A DNA stretch of 64,000 nt from Primorskyibacter flagellatus. GTDB lineage: Bacteria; Pseudomonadota; Alphaproteobacteria; Rhodobacterales; Rhodobacteraceae. Within the stretch, counting starts at the first letter, position 1, and every line of letters begins with the position of its first letter. Below are positions 16,955 to 26,271 of the stretch, piece by piece. Position numbers and translations under genes: made by a program. The stretch covers positions 2,654,338-2,718,337 of the forward strand of contig NZ_BMFJ01000001.1 in assembly GCF_014638275.1 (NCBI RefSeq), read 5' to 3'. Under the pieces are notes generated by a model, which saw only the letters and a program-made list of their open reading frames with translations, did not search any database and was not told the DNA's origin.

Positions 16955-17554
16955 ATGCTTGCGGCCCGCATCCTTGCCCCCGCCCTTGCACTGGCGCTTT
17001 TCCCCCTGATCGCGACGGCCTCGACCCGTCCGCCGGCGCCGCTTGAGGCCGGAGAGCTGATCGACGTCCCCGGAAACGCGGACCGGACCCTGTTCGGCGC
17101 CGCCGCCGGTGACCTCCTGACCTGGACCTGGCAGCCGTCGCACATGCTCAGACCCGGACCGGAGTGGCTGTTCGACGCGCTGTTCCGTGGCGCACGGCGC
17201 GACGGCGGCACTGGTGGCGTGGTGGTCGGGCCGTCGGGCTATTACAAGATCGTGCTCGAAGGGACGGTGCCGGGCGCTTCCGGTCCGGAGGCCCGGTCGG
17301 GCGGCGGTTCGTCGCGCAGGCCCGAGGGGCCCGGCGCGTCCAGCCGGCGCGGCTTCGGCGGCGGTGGCGGAGGGGGCGGTGGCTTCGGCTCGCTGCCGCA
17401 GCTGTCCGGCGGTTCCTCTGCCGGGGCCGGAGAGGACACGACGCCGTCGGATGGCGATCCGTCCTCGCCCGGTGTCGTGCCGTTGCCGCCCGGCCTGCTG
17501 TTGCTGGCATCCTCGGCGGCTGCCCTTGCCGGGCTGCGCCGCCGTCGCCGCTGA
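16955..17554 (+). CDS. Exported glycine-rich protein with VPLPA-CTERM-like tail
   Basis: 199 residues with no recognised enzymatic domain. A signal peptide (MLAARILAPALALALFPLIA) is followed by a ~100-residue region, a low-complexity Gly/Ser/Arg stretch with a run of nine Gly (around residue 135-145), then VVPLPPGLLLLASSAAAL and RRRRR at the C-terminus. The tail matches the pattern motif, hydrophobic helix, basic cluster of VPLPA/PEP-CTERM substrates of exosortases, so it is probably a matrix or surface protein. ATG 16955 is chosen over the TTG at 16943 because of the GGAG six bases upstream. Translation may be controlled by the hairpin at 16915-16950. Its stop abuts the stop of the convergent MscS gene (TGATCA), leaving no room for a terminator. 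Confidence 0.75.
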   Translation: MLAARILAPALALALFPLIATASTRPPAPLEAGELIDVPGNADRTLFGAAAGDLLTWTWQPSHMLRPGPEWLFDALFRGARRDGGTGGVVVGPSGYYKIVLEGTVPGASGPEARSGGGSSRRPEGPGASSRRGFGGGGGGGGGFGSLPQLSGGSSAGAGEDTTPSDGDPSSPGVVPLPPGLLLLASSAAALAGLRRRRR

Positions 17555-19885
17555 TCAGGCCCCGGCCGCTTCGGCGCCGGTGTTGCCCGCATCGATGTGG
17601 AAGGTCTGGGTCTTCCCGTCCTTGGATTCGCCAAGATAGATCGTCTGGTGCGGGAAGGGGATCTCGATGTTGCGGGCGTCGAAGACCTTCTTGCAGATCT
17701 CGTTGTAGGTCCGCCCCACGCCCCACTGTGTACCCGGCACACACTTGATCCGAGCGCGGCAGACGACGGCGCTGTCGGCCAGGGACTGCACGCCGAACCA
17801 TTCCATGTCGGACATAATCTTGGCGCCGGTGTCGGGATCGGAGCGCAGCTCCTCGAAGGCGTCGAGCATGGCCTGTTTCACCTCATCCACGCTCTCGCGG
17901 TAGGCGACGCCCATGTCGGCGACGAAGTAGCCGTAGTCGCGCATGTAGTTCGACACCATGTCGACGGAGGAGAAGGGGATGATGTGGAACACCCCCGACA
18001 CGTCACGCAGGGAGACGGAGCGGATGGTCAGCCGTTCGACCGTGCCGGTCGTGCCACCGACAGTCACCACGTCGCCGACGTTCATCGCGTTCTCGAACTG
18101 GATGAAGATGCCGGTGATGATGTCCTGCACCATCTTCTGCGCACCGAAACCGACGGCAAGGCCCAGCACCCCGGCGGAGGCGAGCAGCGGCGCAATGTCG
18201 AGCCCGATCTCGGAGAGCACGAACATCATCGTGATGATGATGAGCGCGATGGTCGCGGCGTTGCGCAGCAGGGTCAGCAGGGTACGCTCGCGGGCCGAGG
18301 CGACCTGGCCGAACTCCGGGTTCAGGCGGTAGTCGACCCAGGACGTCAGGGCGAGCCAGATCACGAAAGACACCAGCAGCACTGCGGCGACGGAGAACAG
18401 GGTGGAGGTCAGGCGGATGCCGATCTGGCTGGCCAGCCAGCCGCGCAGGTCCAGAAGGTCGATGGCGTTCAGGGCCAGCGCCACGACAACGGCGAAGATC
18501 AGCAGACGCAGGACGAACAGCACGCGGGGGACAAAACGGTTCAGCCGGGTTTCCAGCAGCGGCATCCGGGCGGTCATGCCCTCGGGCAGGTGTACGCCGC
18601 GGACCATGGCCCGGCTGATCACGCCGGAGATGGCCACGCCAAGCAACCCGATCAGCGCCACCTGAGCCGAGGCGACGAAGGTGCGGAACGCGGCATCGCC
18701 GGGGCGCACCAGCACGATCATGAACATCGCGAAGATGTAGATCAGCGCGGCCCAGTGCCAGTGCGTCGCCATGAAGTGCAGCGGGCCGCGGCGCGGGGCG
18801 GGGCTGGGGTCGGCGGTCAGGGTATCGGCCATGCCTGCGGCGTCGGTTGCAGGGGTCGCGGCCTCGGCCGCAACGGCGGTCATCGGGTCACCGACCAGGG
18901 GCGATTCAGGCGGGCGTGGCGTCGTGTCGTCCAGCATCCATGCGGTCACGGCCTTGCGGTTGCGCAGGACCAGCCACACGGCAAAGCCCAGCACGGCAAT
19001 GGCCACGAGTGCCGCGACCGCCCGCCCGGCGGCGTAGGAGACGTTGGCATTGATGATCGGCACCACCAGCAACTGTCCGTAGCCACCGATCCCGACCAGC
19101 AGGCTGAGCCGCGATGTCAGGTATTTCGCCGCCCGGTCCGATACCGGCAGCGGGCGCAGGTGCGTGGCCGAAGGCGACAGGACAAGGCGCAGTCCGACCT
19201 TGGCCATTTCGACGATCAGGAAGGCGTTGAGGTAGAGCGTCTGGCGGATGCCGATCGACCCGAAATCCCCGAGGGCAAGCAGCGCGATGGCGTAGCCCGC
19301 GGCCCACGCCAGAACCACGTTCAGCGCGTCGATGAAGCCCGACGCGATGTAGAGCGATACGGTACGCGCCACCCCGCCTTCACGGGCGGAGGCCCCCATG
19401 CGGGCGTAGATCGACTTGCCGATCCGGCGCAGGCCGATGAAGACGACCACGGTCGCGACGATGACGAAGGCCAGTTCCTTGAGCGCGTCGAGAAGGACGG
19501 CAAGCTCTCCGCCGCTCAGCCCGTCCAGCACGCCGGGGCCGGAGGTCAGCTGCGACCAGAGCGCGGTCGCCTGCCCGGCCAGTCCTTCCGCCGCCTCCTG
19601 CGTGATGATCGCGATGCGGCGGCCGAAAGACAGGTTCTCCGACGGCGGGGTGCCGTCGGACAGGCCTTCGACGATGGCATCCGGCGTCACCTCGTCCGTC
19701 GCACCGGCGGCGCGCAGCTGTTCGATCAGCTTCTCGCGGGCCGCGTCATCCTCGATCACGTCGAGCAGCAGGTCGAGGCTGGACCTGTCGGCCGGGGTGT
19801 CGGCGGTCTGCTCTGCAGGGGCATCCTGCGCGAGGGCCGAAAGCGGGAGGAAGAGGATAACGAGGAGAATCTTGAGAAGATGCAT
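17555..19885 (-). CDS. Large MscS-family mechanosensitive channel (multi-helix)
   Basis: 776 residues. A signal peptide (MHLLKILLVILFLPLSALAQ) is followed by a ~100-residue periplasmic region, about nine additional membrane helices, and a C-terminal MscS core. The core has the pore helix ASAGVLGLAVGFGAQKMVQD, the beta domain NVGDVVTVGGTTGTVERL, and the cage ending EIPFPHQTIYLGE. Large paralogues of this kind contribute to osmotic-downshock release or specific solute gating; which applies here is unknown. Position 19885 is the start because the signal peptide begins there. It shares no regulatory signal with its neighbours that could be seen, and converges tail-to-tail with the glycine-rich gene. 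Confidence 0.92.
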   Translation of the reverse strand: MHLLKILLVILFLPLSALAQDAPAEQTADTPADRSSLDLLLDVIEDDAAREKLIEQLRAAGATDEVTPDAIVEGLSDGTPPSENLSFGRRIAIITQEAAEGLAGQATALWSQLTSGPGVLDGLSGGELAVLLDALKELAFVIVATVVVFIGLRRIGKSIYARMGASAREGGVARTVSLYIASGFIDALNVVLAWAAGYAIALLALGDFGSIGIRQTLYLNAFLIVEMAKVGLRLVLSPSATHLRPLPVSDRAAKYLTSRLSLLVGIGGYGQLLVVPIINANVSYAAGRAVAALVAIAVLGFAVWLVLRNRKAVTAWMLDDTTPRPPESPLVGDPMTAVAAEAATPATDAAGMADTLTADPSPAPRRGPLHFMATHWHWAALIYIFAMFMIVLVRPGDAAFRTFVASAQVALIGLLGVAISGVISRAMVRGVHLPEGMTARMPLLETRLNRFVPRVLFVLRLLIFAVVVALALNAIDLLDLRGWLASQIGIRLTSTLFSVAAVLLVSFVIWLALTSWVDYRLNPEFGQVASARERTLLTLLRNAATIALIIITMMFVLSEIGLDIAPLLASAGVLGLAVGFGAQKMVQDIITGIFIQFENAMNVGDVVTVGGTTGTVERLTIRSVSLRDVSGVFHIIPFSSVDMVSNYMRDYGYFVADMGVAYRESVDEVKQAMLDAFEELRSDPDTGAKIMSDMEWFGVQSLADSAVVCRARIKCVPGTQWGVGRTYNEICKKVFDARNIEIPFPHQTIYLGESKDGKTQTFHIDAGNTGAEAAGA

Positions 19886-19982
19886 CGGGCCTTCGCGGGT
19901 CGGAAACGTGTTTCCGGCCAATAGGTAAGGCGATGGTCCGAGATTCAACCTCTGCGTGGGCTTTTCCGCCGCCGCCGCCGCG

Positions 19983-21632
19983 TCACCCGGCCAGAAGGCG
20001 CACTAGTGTGGCCTGGGTGACATAGCCTGTTACCTCAATACCACGCGAACTCTGGAAGCGGCGGATGGCGCGGCGGGTCTCCGCATCGAACGCGCCGTCC
20101 GGGGTTCCCGGCTCCATTCCGAGCTGGAGCAGGCGGCGTTCGACGAGCAGGCGGGTAACCTGATTGCCGACGACGCGGGCCTCCTCCGCCTCTGCCGCAC
20201 GCTCCGCGCTGTCGTCACGCGGCGGCTCCCGCAGTTCGGTGATGCGCTGGCGGGCGGCATCCTCGAACGGGCTGTCGGGATGGGCGCGCAGGAAGGCGAT
20301 GTAGGCCTCCTCGGTGTCGGCTTCGGTTGCGCGCAGCCATGCGGCGCGGGCCTCGGCGGTGGCGCGGTCCTGTTCGGCCTGCGCAATCCGGGCGAGCCGT
20401 TCCTTCGCCGTATCGGCAAAGAGCCCGTCGGGATAGCGGTCGAGATAGGCCTGCAGCCCGGCCTTGTCCCCGGTCGATCCGGTGCGGGCCCAGTAGTCGC
20501 GATCCTTCTGCTCCTCCGCCGCGCGGCGGGCTTCGGCTTCGCGCTCCAGCTCGGCGGCGCGGGCGGCGCCTTCGGAACGGAGCGTGGCGAGCTGCTGCGC
20601 GTCGAGATAGCCATCGGCGCCAAACCGGCGGGCGGACTGCCAGTCGGTCAAGGCCTTGCGGGTGGCGGGGCCGAAGATGCCGTCGGTGCCCCGCGTGTTG
20701 AATCCGAGGATCGTCAGATAGCGCTGCACCTCCCGGCGGGCCTCGCGGGTCAGGGCAAGGTCGTCCTCGGCATCCTGCGCGCGTTTCAGCGGGGCATCCT
20801 TCAGGGCGGCGATGCGGGCGCGGGCATCGGCGGCGAACGTGCCGTCCGGGTAGCGGTCGAGATAGGCGCGAAGGGCCGCTTCCGACCCGATGTCCTGTGC
20901 AGCGTTCCAATAGGCGAATTCACCGGGGTCTGGCCGGCTCGGACCGGGGGCCGCCGGTGACGCGCCGGTGCGCAGGCCGATGGCGGACGACAGGAAGCCG
21001 TCGTAGGTCACCCCGCGCGGCGCACGGGCGGCGGCGCTGGCATAGGTCGCGTCGGCGGGCAGCAGGCCGTCGCGCAGGGCGGAGAACAGCGCACGTACCT
21101 CGCCCGTCACGCGGGCCACGCCCTGAGGCACGGCGATTTCTCCGCCGCCCGGGGACAGGGCGATACCGGTGTCGCCCGCGTCGCCGGATGGCGCGAGAAG
21201 CACGGCGGCGCGACCCTGCGCGGTTCCGGCGAGAGCGAACAGCGGGGACAGCGCCTGCCCCATGGTGGCGACGGTGAAACCGTCGGGATTTCCGGCGTCT
21301 TCGGCCAACAGGTAGGTCTCTGCCCCGGTATGGGCGAGGTGGCCGGAGAGGATGATGACGATGCGGTTGTCGCGGTCGGCAGCCACGGCGGCGGCAAAGT
21401 CCCGAACCATGGCGGAGGTTTCGGCGGCCGTTCCGTCCTGCAGCGCGAATGTGGTGAAGCCTGCGCCCTCAAGCTCCGATTCAAAGCGCGCGGCGTAACG
21501 GTCTCCGGAGAGGTCGTCGAGCGTGGCGTAGTCGGAGTTCACCAGAACGAGGGCGAGGTCCTCTGCCGCGACTGGTCTGGCAGCAGAGGCGGTTACGGCG
21601 ATGGCGAGGATGCCAATTGCACTGCGGATCAT
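19983..21632 (-). CDS. Caspase-like (C14-fold) exported protein lacking the catalytic Cys, with two peptidoglycan-binding domains
   Basis: 549 residues with a signal peptide (cleavage near AARPVAAED). Residues ~25-220 resemble a caspase/gingipain-fold domain: LALVLVNSDY start, the catalytic-His-type strand IVIILSGHLAH (His98), but LLAPSGDAG stands where the Cys strand is expected, and the whole protein contains no cysteine. Three similar units, each W..A...D/G...L.AYLDRYPDG.FA..A..RI, lie at about 241-276, 380-416 and 431-467. Peptidoglycan-binding-type domains occur at 300-352 (YLTILGFNTRGTDGIFG) and 492-548 (TPDGAFDAETRRAIRRFQ). It is probably a periplasmic, wall-associated scaffold or sensor. 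The domain calls are by eye; the caspase fold is the least certain. Confidence 0.72.
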   Translation of the reverse strand: MIRSAIGILAIAVTASAARPVAAEDLALVLVNSDYATLDDLSGDRYAARFESELEGAGFTTFALQDGTAAETSAMVRDFAAAVAADRDNRIVIILSGHLAHTGAETYLLAEDAGNPDGFTVATMGQALSPLFALAGTAQGRAAVLLAPSGDAGDTGIALSPGGGEIAVPQGVARVTGEVRALFSALRDGLLPADATYASAAARAPRGVTYDGFLSSAIGLRTGASPAAPGPSRPDPGEFAYWNAAQDIGSEAALRAYLDRYPDGTFAADARARIAALKDAPLKRAQDAEDDLALTREARREVQRYLTILGFNTRGTDGIFGPATRKALTDWQSARRFGADGYLDAQQLATLRSEGAARAAELEREAEARRAAEEQKDRDYWARTGSTGDKAGLQAYLDRYPDGLFADTAKERLARIAQAEQDRATAEARAAWLRATEADTEEAYIAFLRAHPDSPFEDAARQRITELREPPRDDSAERAAEAEEARVVGNQVTRLLVERRLLQLGMEPGTPDGAFDAETRRAIRRFQSSRGIEVTGYVTQATLVRLLAG

Positions 21633-21677
21633 GTCTCCGGTCCTCCTTCCCGCGCGGTCCGGAGGGCCGGGCGGTAT

Positions 21678-22895
21678 TCAGTCGTAGGTCCGCTGATCCT
21701 CTATGACCTTGCCGTCATTGGGCAGCGCACCCGGTGTAACAACCTCGATACGGCCCTTCAGTTTCAACAGGTCAATAACAGACTTCTGATAGTCGATAAC
21801 ATCGCCGCCCTCGGCCTCGACCTGAACGACCATGACGTCCATCTCTCCCTCACGCTGCGCAAGCACGCGGGCGCGGCGGATTTCGGAGTGGCGGGCGACG
21901 AACTGGGCGACCTGTTCGGGGCGCACGAACATGCCCTTGATCTTGGTTGTCTGGTCGGCGCGGCCCATCCAGCCCCTGATGCGCAGATTGGTCCTCCCGC
22001 AGGGGGAGATCCCGGGCATCACGGCAGACAGGTCGCCGGTGGCGAAGCGGATCAGCGGGTAGTCGGGGTTGAGTGTGGTGACGACGACCTCTCCGACCTG
22101 ACCGGGTTCGACGGGATCGCCGGTGCCGGGGGTGACGATTTCCACGATCACGCCCTCGTCCACGATCATGCCCTCCATGGCGTCGGATTCGTAGGCGATG
22201 TTGCCGAGGTCGGCGGTGGCGTAGCTTTGCAGGCAGGCGATGCCCCGGTCGGCGTATTCCTTGCGAAGGGACGGGAAGAGCGCCCCGCCGCCGACCACGG
22301 CGCGCATGATCTTCAGCGGCAGGCCCATCTCGTCGGCCTTGTCGAGGATGATCTTCAGGTAGTCGGGCGTACCCGCATAGGCGGTGCAGCCGATGTCGTG
22401 CGCGGCCTGGGCCTGAAGCTCGGTCTGGCCGGTCCCGGCGGGCAGCACCGCCGCGCCGACGGCGCGCGCGCCGTTTTCAAAGATCATGCCGGCAGGGGTC
22501 AGGTGGTAGCCGAAGCAGTTCTGCACGATGTCGCCCTTGCCGATGCCCGCCGCGTGCAGGAAGCGGCCCATGCGCCACCAGTCATGCCCGACGCCACCGG
22601 GTTCGTAGATCGGTCCCGGCGACTGGAAAATATGGGCGAAACCGGCCGTCGGCAGGGTGGTCAGCCCGCCGAGGGGGGCGGATTTCTTCTGGGCGGCGCC
22701 AAGGTCGGACTTGCGCAGCACGGGCAGCGCGGCGAGGTCGGCGACGGTGCGGATGGCGGCCGGGTCCACGTCGGCCAGCGTTCCGGCATAGCCCGGCAGG
22801 GCCTTTGCGGCGGCGATCTGGCGCGGCAGGTCGCCCGAGATGGCCTCGGCCCGTTCGTCAGCGGTGCGGGTTTCCAGCGTGTCGAAATATGTCAT
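21678..22895 (-). CDS. Phenylacetate-CoA ligase-like AMP-binding enzyme (PaaK family)
   Basis: 405 residues, PaaK-like rather than the longer acyl-CoA synthetase type. Markers are FQSPGPIYEPGG, the AYAGTPDYLKIIL segment, GGALFPSLRKEY, the adenylation motif SYATADLGNIAYES, and the C-terminal domain start RIRGWMGRADQTTKIKGMFV. These enzymes activate aromatic or other carboxylic acids as CoA thioesters. GGGAGGG precedes ATG 22895. It is last in the transporter cluster, 32 bases after livF, so its substrate is likely what the ABC transporter imports. No paa ring-degradation genes are present, so phenylacetate itself is not implied. Confidence 0.87.
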   Translation of the reverse strand: MTYFDTLETRTADERAEAISGDLPRQIAAAKALPGYAGTLADVDPAAIRTVADLAALPVLRKSDLGAAQKKSAPLGGLTTLPTAGFAHIFQSPGPIYEPGGVGHDWWRMGRFLHAAGIGKGDIVQNCFGYHLTPAGMIFENGARAVGAAVLPAGTGQTELQAQAAHDIGCTAYAGTPDYLKIILDKADEMGLPLKIMRAVVGGGALFPSLRKEYADRGIACLQSYATADLGNIAYESDAMEGMIVDEGVIVEIVTPGTGDPVEPGQVGEVVVTTLNPDYPLIRFATGDLSAVMPGISPCGRTNLRIRGWMGRADQTTKIKGMFVRPEQVAQFVARHSEIRRARVLAQREGEMDVMVVQVEAEGGDVIDYQKSVIDLLKLKGRIEVVTPGALPNDGKVIEDQRTYD

Positions 22896-22927
22896 CGGTC
22901 GGCCCTCCCGGTCGCGGTGATGGTACA

Positions 22928-23752
22928 TCAGCTCAGCCAGCGCTTGCGGCGGCGATAGGAGCGCACGTCACGAAAGGACTTACGCCCCTCATCGCTCATG
23001 CCAAGGTAGAATTCCTTCACATCCGGGTTTTCACGCAGCTCTGCCGCGGGTCCGTCCATCACGATGCGGCCGGATTCCAGAATGTAGCCGTAATGGGCGA
23101 ACCGCAGGGCGACGTTGGTGTTCTGCTCCGCCAGAAGGAAGGTCAGCCCCTCCTTCTCGTTCAGGTCCTTCACGATGCCGAAGATCTGTTCCACCAGCTG
23201 CGGGGCAAGACCCATGGACGGTTCGTCGAGCAGGACGGTTTCCGGCTTGGACATGATCGCGCGGCCGATGGCGACCATCTGCTGTTCCCCGCCCGAGGTG
23301 TAGCCGGCCTGGGATTTCCGCCGCTCCTTCAGGCGTGGGAAATATTGGTAGACCATCTCGAGATCGGCGTCGATTTCACCCTTGGATACACCGCGGGTGT
23401 AGGAGCCGGTGAGCAGGTTTTCCTCAACCGTCAGGTGTTCGAAGCAGTGGCGCCCCTCCATCACCTGAATGACGCCCTTCTTCACCAGCGCGGCGGGGTC
23501 GAGATTGGCGACCCTTTCGCCGCGGTAAGTGATGGTGCCCTTGGTGACCTCACCGCGTTCCGAATGCAGCAGGTTCGACACCGCCTTGAGCGTAGTGGTC
23601 TTGCCCGCCCCGTTGCCGCCGAGCAGGGCGGTGATGCCCCCCTTGGGAACGGAGAGGGAAACACCTTTCAGCACGAGGATCACGTGGTTGTAGATGACCT
23701 CGATGTTGTTGACCTCGAGGAGCTTTTCCTGGGTTTGTCCGGCATCCAGCAT
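22928..23752 (-). CDS. livF: Branched-chain amino acid-type ABC transporter ATPase (LivF)
   Basis: 274 residues. Walker A GGNGAGKTTT, signature TSGGEQQMVAIGRAIM, Walker B TVLLDEPSMGLAP and the LivF-type LLAEQNTNVALRFAHYGY are all intact. It powers import together with LivG, the permeases LivH and LivM and the substrate-binding protein encoded upstream. A short basic extension (SYRRRKRWLS) ends the protein. The 70-base gap to the binding-protein gene contains a strong hairpin, so livF and the ligase are probably made in smaller amount than the binding protein. Confidence 0.94.
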   Translation of the reverse strand: MLDAGQTQEKLLEVNNIEVIYNHVILVLKGVSLSVPKGGITALLGGNGAGKTTTLKAVSNLLHSERGEVTKGTITYRGERVANLDPAALVKKGVIQVMEGRHCFEHLTVEENLLTGSYTRGVSKGEIDADLEMVYQYFPRLKERRKSQAGYTSGGEQQMVAIGRAIMSKPETVLLDEPSMGLAPQLVEQIFGIVKDLNEKEGLTFLLAEQNTNVALRFAHYGYILESGRIVMDGPAAELRENPDVKEFYLGMSDEGRKSFRDVRSYRRRKRWLS

Positions 23753-23783
23753 CTGGGCGGTCCTCTTGCAGAAAGGTGGGGGT

Positions 23784-23813
23784 GCCCCGGCCGGGTGTGT
23801 GGCCGGCCGGGGC
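23784..23813 (-). promoter_or_regulatory. Intercistronic hairpin between binding-protein gene and livF
   Basis: Perfect 11-bp stem, GCCCCGGCCGG / CCGGCCGGGGC, with an 8-base loop, ten bases after the binding-protein stop (minus strand). In many ABC operons such stems protect the binding-protein mRNA 3' end and partly terminate transcription. Confidence 0.65.
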
Positions 23814-23822
23814 GGGGTCAGG

Positions 23823-25109
23823 TCAGTCGCAGTTCGGCGTGATGCCGGTTTCGTCGGCGTAGGCCTGGCTGTCCTCGGCGATCAGCGGCTGGATCACGTC
23901 CTGGTTGGACTCGATGTAGTCGGTGATGAGCACGAACTTGTCCGCCGCCGCATCCCACTGGGACACCGCGCCAAGACCCTGGCCGCCGTGGTTCTGGCAG
24001 GAGCCCTTGATCTCGGGGCCGAAGCCGGGCAGGCCGAGCGCCTCGTAGGTCGCCTCGGTAATCTCGAGGTTCTCGTAACCGTCACGCACCATGGCGGGCG
24101 TCACATCCGCGGTGCCGTGGATCTCCTGCGCCTTCTTGATGGCTTCCGCCGTCATCAGGGCCGAGTAAAGACCGCGCATGTAGAGCACCGTGCCGACCTG
24201 ATCGCCCGCGCCTGCGCCCTTGCCGGCGTCATGCACGTATTTCTTCAGGTCCGCGAAGATCGGGTAGTCCTTTTCCAGACCGTTGAACGTCAGAGCCTTG
24301 TACCCGTTGGCACCTTCGCCTGCCGGACGCACGTCGTTCTCGGATCCGGACCACCAGATGCCGATGAAGTGGTCCATCGGGAAGCGGATGTTCACGGCTT
24401 CCTGCACGGCGACCTGGTTCATCACGCCCCAGCCCCACATGATGACGTAGTCGGGCTTTTCGCGGCGGACCTGAAGCCACTGCGACTTCTGTTCCTGACC
24501 GGGGTGGTCGACGGGCAGCAGGGTGAGCTCATAGCCGTGGATCTTGCCCAGTTCTTCCAGCGTCCGGATCGGCTCCTTGCCGAAGGCGGAGTTGTGGTAG
24601 ACCAGCGCGACCTTCTTGCCCTTCAGATCGCCGCCTTCCTGGTCGAGGATGTGACTGATCGCATGGGACGCGCCGTCCCAGTAGTTTGCCGGGTAGTTGA
24701 AGATCCAGCGGAAGACCTCACCGTTCTTGGCGGAGGTCCGGCCGTAGCCGACCGAGTGGACCGGGATGCCGTCGGCGGTCGCCTTGGGGATCAGCTGGTA
24801 GGTGATCCCGGTGGACCAGGGGTGGATGGTCAGCGGGTTCTTGGACTTGACCGCCTCGTAACATTCCACGCCCTTCTCGGTGTTGTAGCCGGTTTCGCAT
24901 TCCTCGAAGACGATCTTTGCGCCGCCGATGCCGCCGTCACGTTCCTGCAGCAGGGTGAAATAGTCGGAATACCCGTCCGCGGTCGGAATGCCGTTCGCGG
25001 CGTAGGGGCCAGAGCGGTAGGTGAGCGACGGGATGTAGAGATCCGCCAGCGCCGGAGCGGCGGCCATCATGGCGGCCGCGGCTGCGGTGATAAGGGTCTT
25101 GGTCTTCAT
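23823..25109 (-). CDS. ABC transporter periplasmic substrate-binding protein (LivK-like family)
   Basis: 428 residues with a signal peptide (MKTKTLITAAAAAMMAAAPA). It belongs to the periplasmic-binding type 1 proteins of the branched-chain amino acid/amide class: SGPYAANGIPTADGYSDYF near the start, GGAKIVFEECETGYN, KKVALVYHNSAFGKEP at the hinge and the end DESGITPNCD-like tail with Cys. The subgroup with this length generally sits beside acyl-CoA ligases and may bind aromatic or aliphatic acids rather than amino acids; ligand is not determinable here. It is 82 bases downstream of livM. Confidence 0.88.
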   Translation of the reverse strand: MKTKTLITAAAAAMMAAAPALADLYIPSLTYRSGPYAANGIPTADGYSDYFTLLQERDGGIGGAKIVFEECETGYNTEKGVECYEAVKSKNPLTIHPWSTGITYQLIPKATADGIPVHSVGYGRTSAKNGEVFRWIFNYPANYWDGASHAISHILDQEGGDLKGKKVALVYHNSAFGKEPIRTLEELGKIHGYELTLLPVDHPGQEQKSQWLQVRREKPDYVIMWGWGVMNQVAVQEAVNIRFPMDHFIGIWWSGSENDVRPAGEGANGYKALTFNGLEKDYPIFADLKKYVHDAGKGAGAGDQVGTVLYMRGLYSALMTAEAIKKAQEIHGTADVTPAMVRDGYENLEITEATYEALGLPGFGPEIKGSCQNHGGQGLGAVSQWDAAADKFVLITDYIESNQDVIQPLIAEDSQAYADETGITPNCD

Positions 25110-25191
25110 CGGTAAGGTACCTCCCTAGTTTATCCGATGGTTTCGATGCGCCGGGGCTCCTCTCCCCGGTCGTTATGAGCCCGGCCCCGCC

Positions 25192-26268
25192 TCAGTGCGG
25201 GAAGGGCCAAAGTCTGAGCTTCTCCTTGCTGACGCGCCAGAGCTGGGCGAGCCCGTGCGGTTCGGCGATCAGGAAGATGATGATGAGCAGGCCGACGATC
25301 ATCAGTTCCAGATGCGCGGCCAGATCGGTCGGCCAGCCGAGCGTGCCGACCAGCAGGTTCTTGAGCAGCACCGGCATGCAGACCAGGAAGGCCGCGCCCG
25401 CGAAGCTGCCGAAGATGGAGCCGAGCCCGCCGATGATGATCATGAAGAGCACGAGGAAGGACTTGTTGATGCCGTAGACTTCTCCGACCTCGACCGCGCC
25501 GAGGTAGACGGCGAAGAACAGCGCGCCCGAGATGCCGATGAAGAAGGACGACACGGCGAAGGCGGTGATCTTCGCGCCGAGCGGGTTCACCCCGATGATT
25601 TCCGCCGCGATGTCCATGTCGCGGATCGACATCCATTTCCGCCCCACGGTTCCCCGCGTGAGGTTCCGGGCGAGGATCGCGCAGCCCACGGTGAAGACGA
25701 GGCAGAACAGGTAGACCGCCCAGGGTTCGCTGGCCGGGCCGGAGATGGCATGGCCGAAGATGGTGCGCTCCGGCGCGTTGATCTGGCCCGAGGCGGAGTA
25801 GTTGTAGAACCACGGCACCCGGTTGAAGAGCCAGACAAGGAAGAACTGCGCCGCCAGCGTCGCAACTGCGAGGTAGAAGCCCTTGATCCGCAGGGACGGC
25901 AGGCCGAACAGCACGCCGACGACGGCGGTGATGCCCCCGGCGATGATGATGTGGAAGAACAGGTTGATGTCCGGGAAGGACGTCATCAGCTTGTAGGTCG
26001 CATAGGCGCCCACGGCCATGAAACCCCCGGTGCCAAGCGACACCTGCCCGCAGTAGCCGACAAGGATGTTCAGCCCGATCGCCGCGATGGCGTAGATCAG
26101 GAAGGGCAGCAGGACGGCATTGGCCCAGTAGTCGTTGATGATGAAGGGCACCACGCCGAAGGCGAAGGCCAGCACGGCATAGTAGCGCCAGCGATCGAAC
26201 TTGATCGGGAAGGTCTGGTTATCGTCGACGTAGCTTGTCTTGAAGTCGCCGGCTTCGCGGTAGAACAT
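25192..26268 (-). CDS. livM: ABC transporter permease, LivM type
   Basis: 358 residues, about ten membrane helices. Family motifs include ILVGYCGQVSLGTGGFMAVGAY, the cytoplasmic coupling segment GRKWMSIRDMDIAAEIIGVN, KITAFAVSSFFIGISGALF and GGLGSIFGSFAGAAFLV. It starts with ATG 26268, only three bases after the stop of a 37-residue ORF, so translation is probably coupled to it. The first ~35 residues (YREAGDFKTSYVDDNQ) are a hydrophilic N-terminus seen in this transporter subgroup. Confidence 0.93.
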   Translation of the reverse strand: MFYREAGDFKTSYVDDNQTFPIKFDRWRYYAVLAFAFGVVPFIINDYWANAVLLPFLIYAIAAIGLNILVGYCGQVSLGTGGFMAVGAYATYKLMTSFPDINLFFHIIIAGGITAVVGVLFGLPSLRIKGFYLAVATLAAQFFLVWLFNRVPWFYNYSASGQINAPERTIFGHAISGPASEPWAVYLFCLVFTVGCAILARNLTRGTVGRKWMSIRDMDIAAEIIGVNPLGAKITAFAVSSFFIGISGALFFAVYLGAVEVGEVYGINKSFLVLFMIIIGGLGSIFGSFAGAAFLVCMPVLLKNLLVGTLGWPTDLAAHLELMIVGLLIIIFLIAEPHGLAQLWRVSKEKLRLWPFPH

Positions 26269-26271
26269 TTC

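Noticed and set aside
17597..19924. 775-codon plus-strand open frame antisense to the large MscS gene
   Set aside because: It mirrors the real gene's codon pattern; the translation is His/Asp/Gly/Arg-rich with no domain, whereas the minus strand gives a full MscS-family protein.
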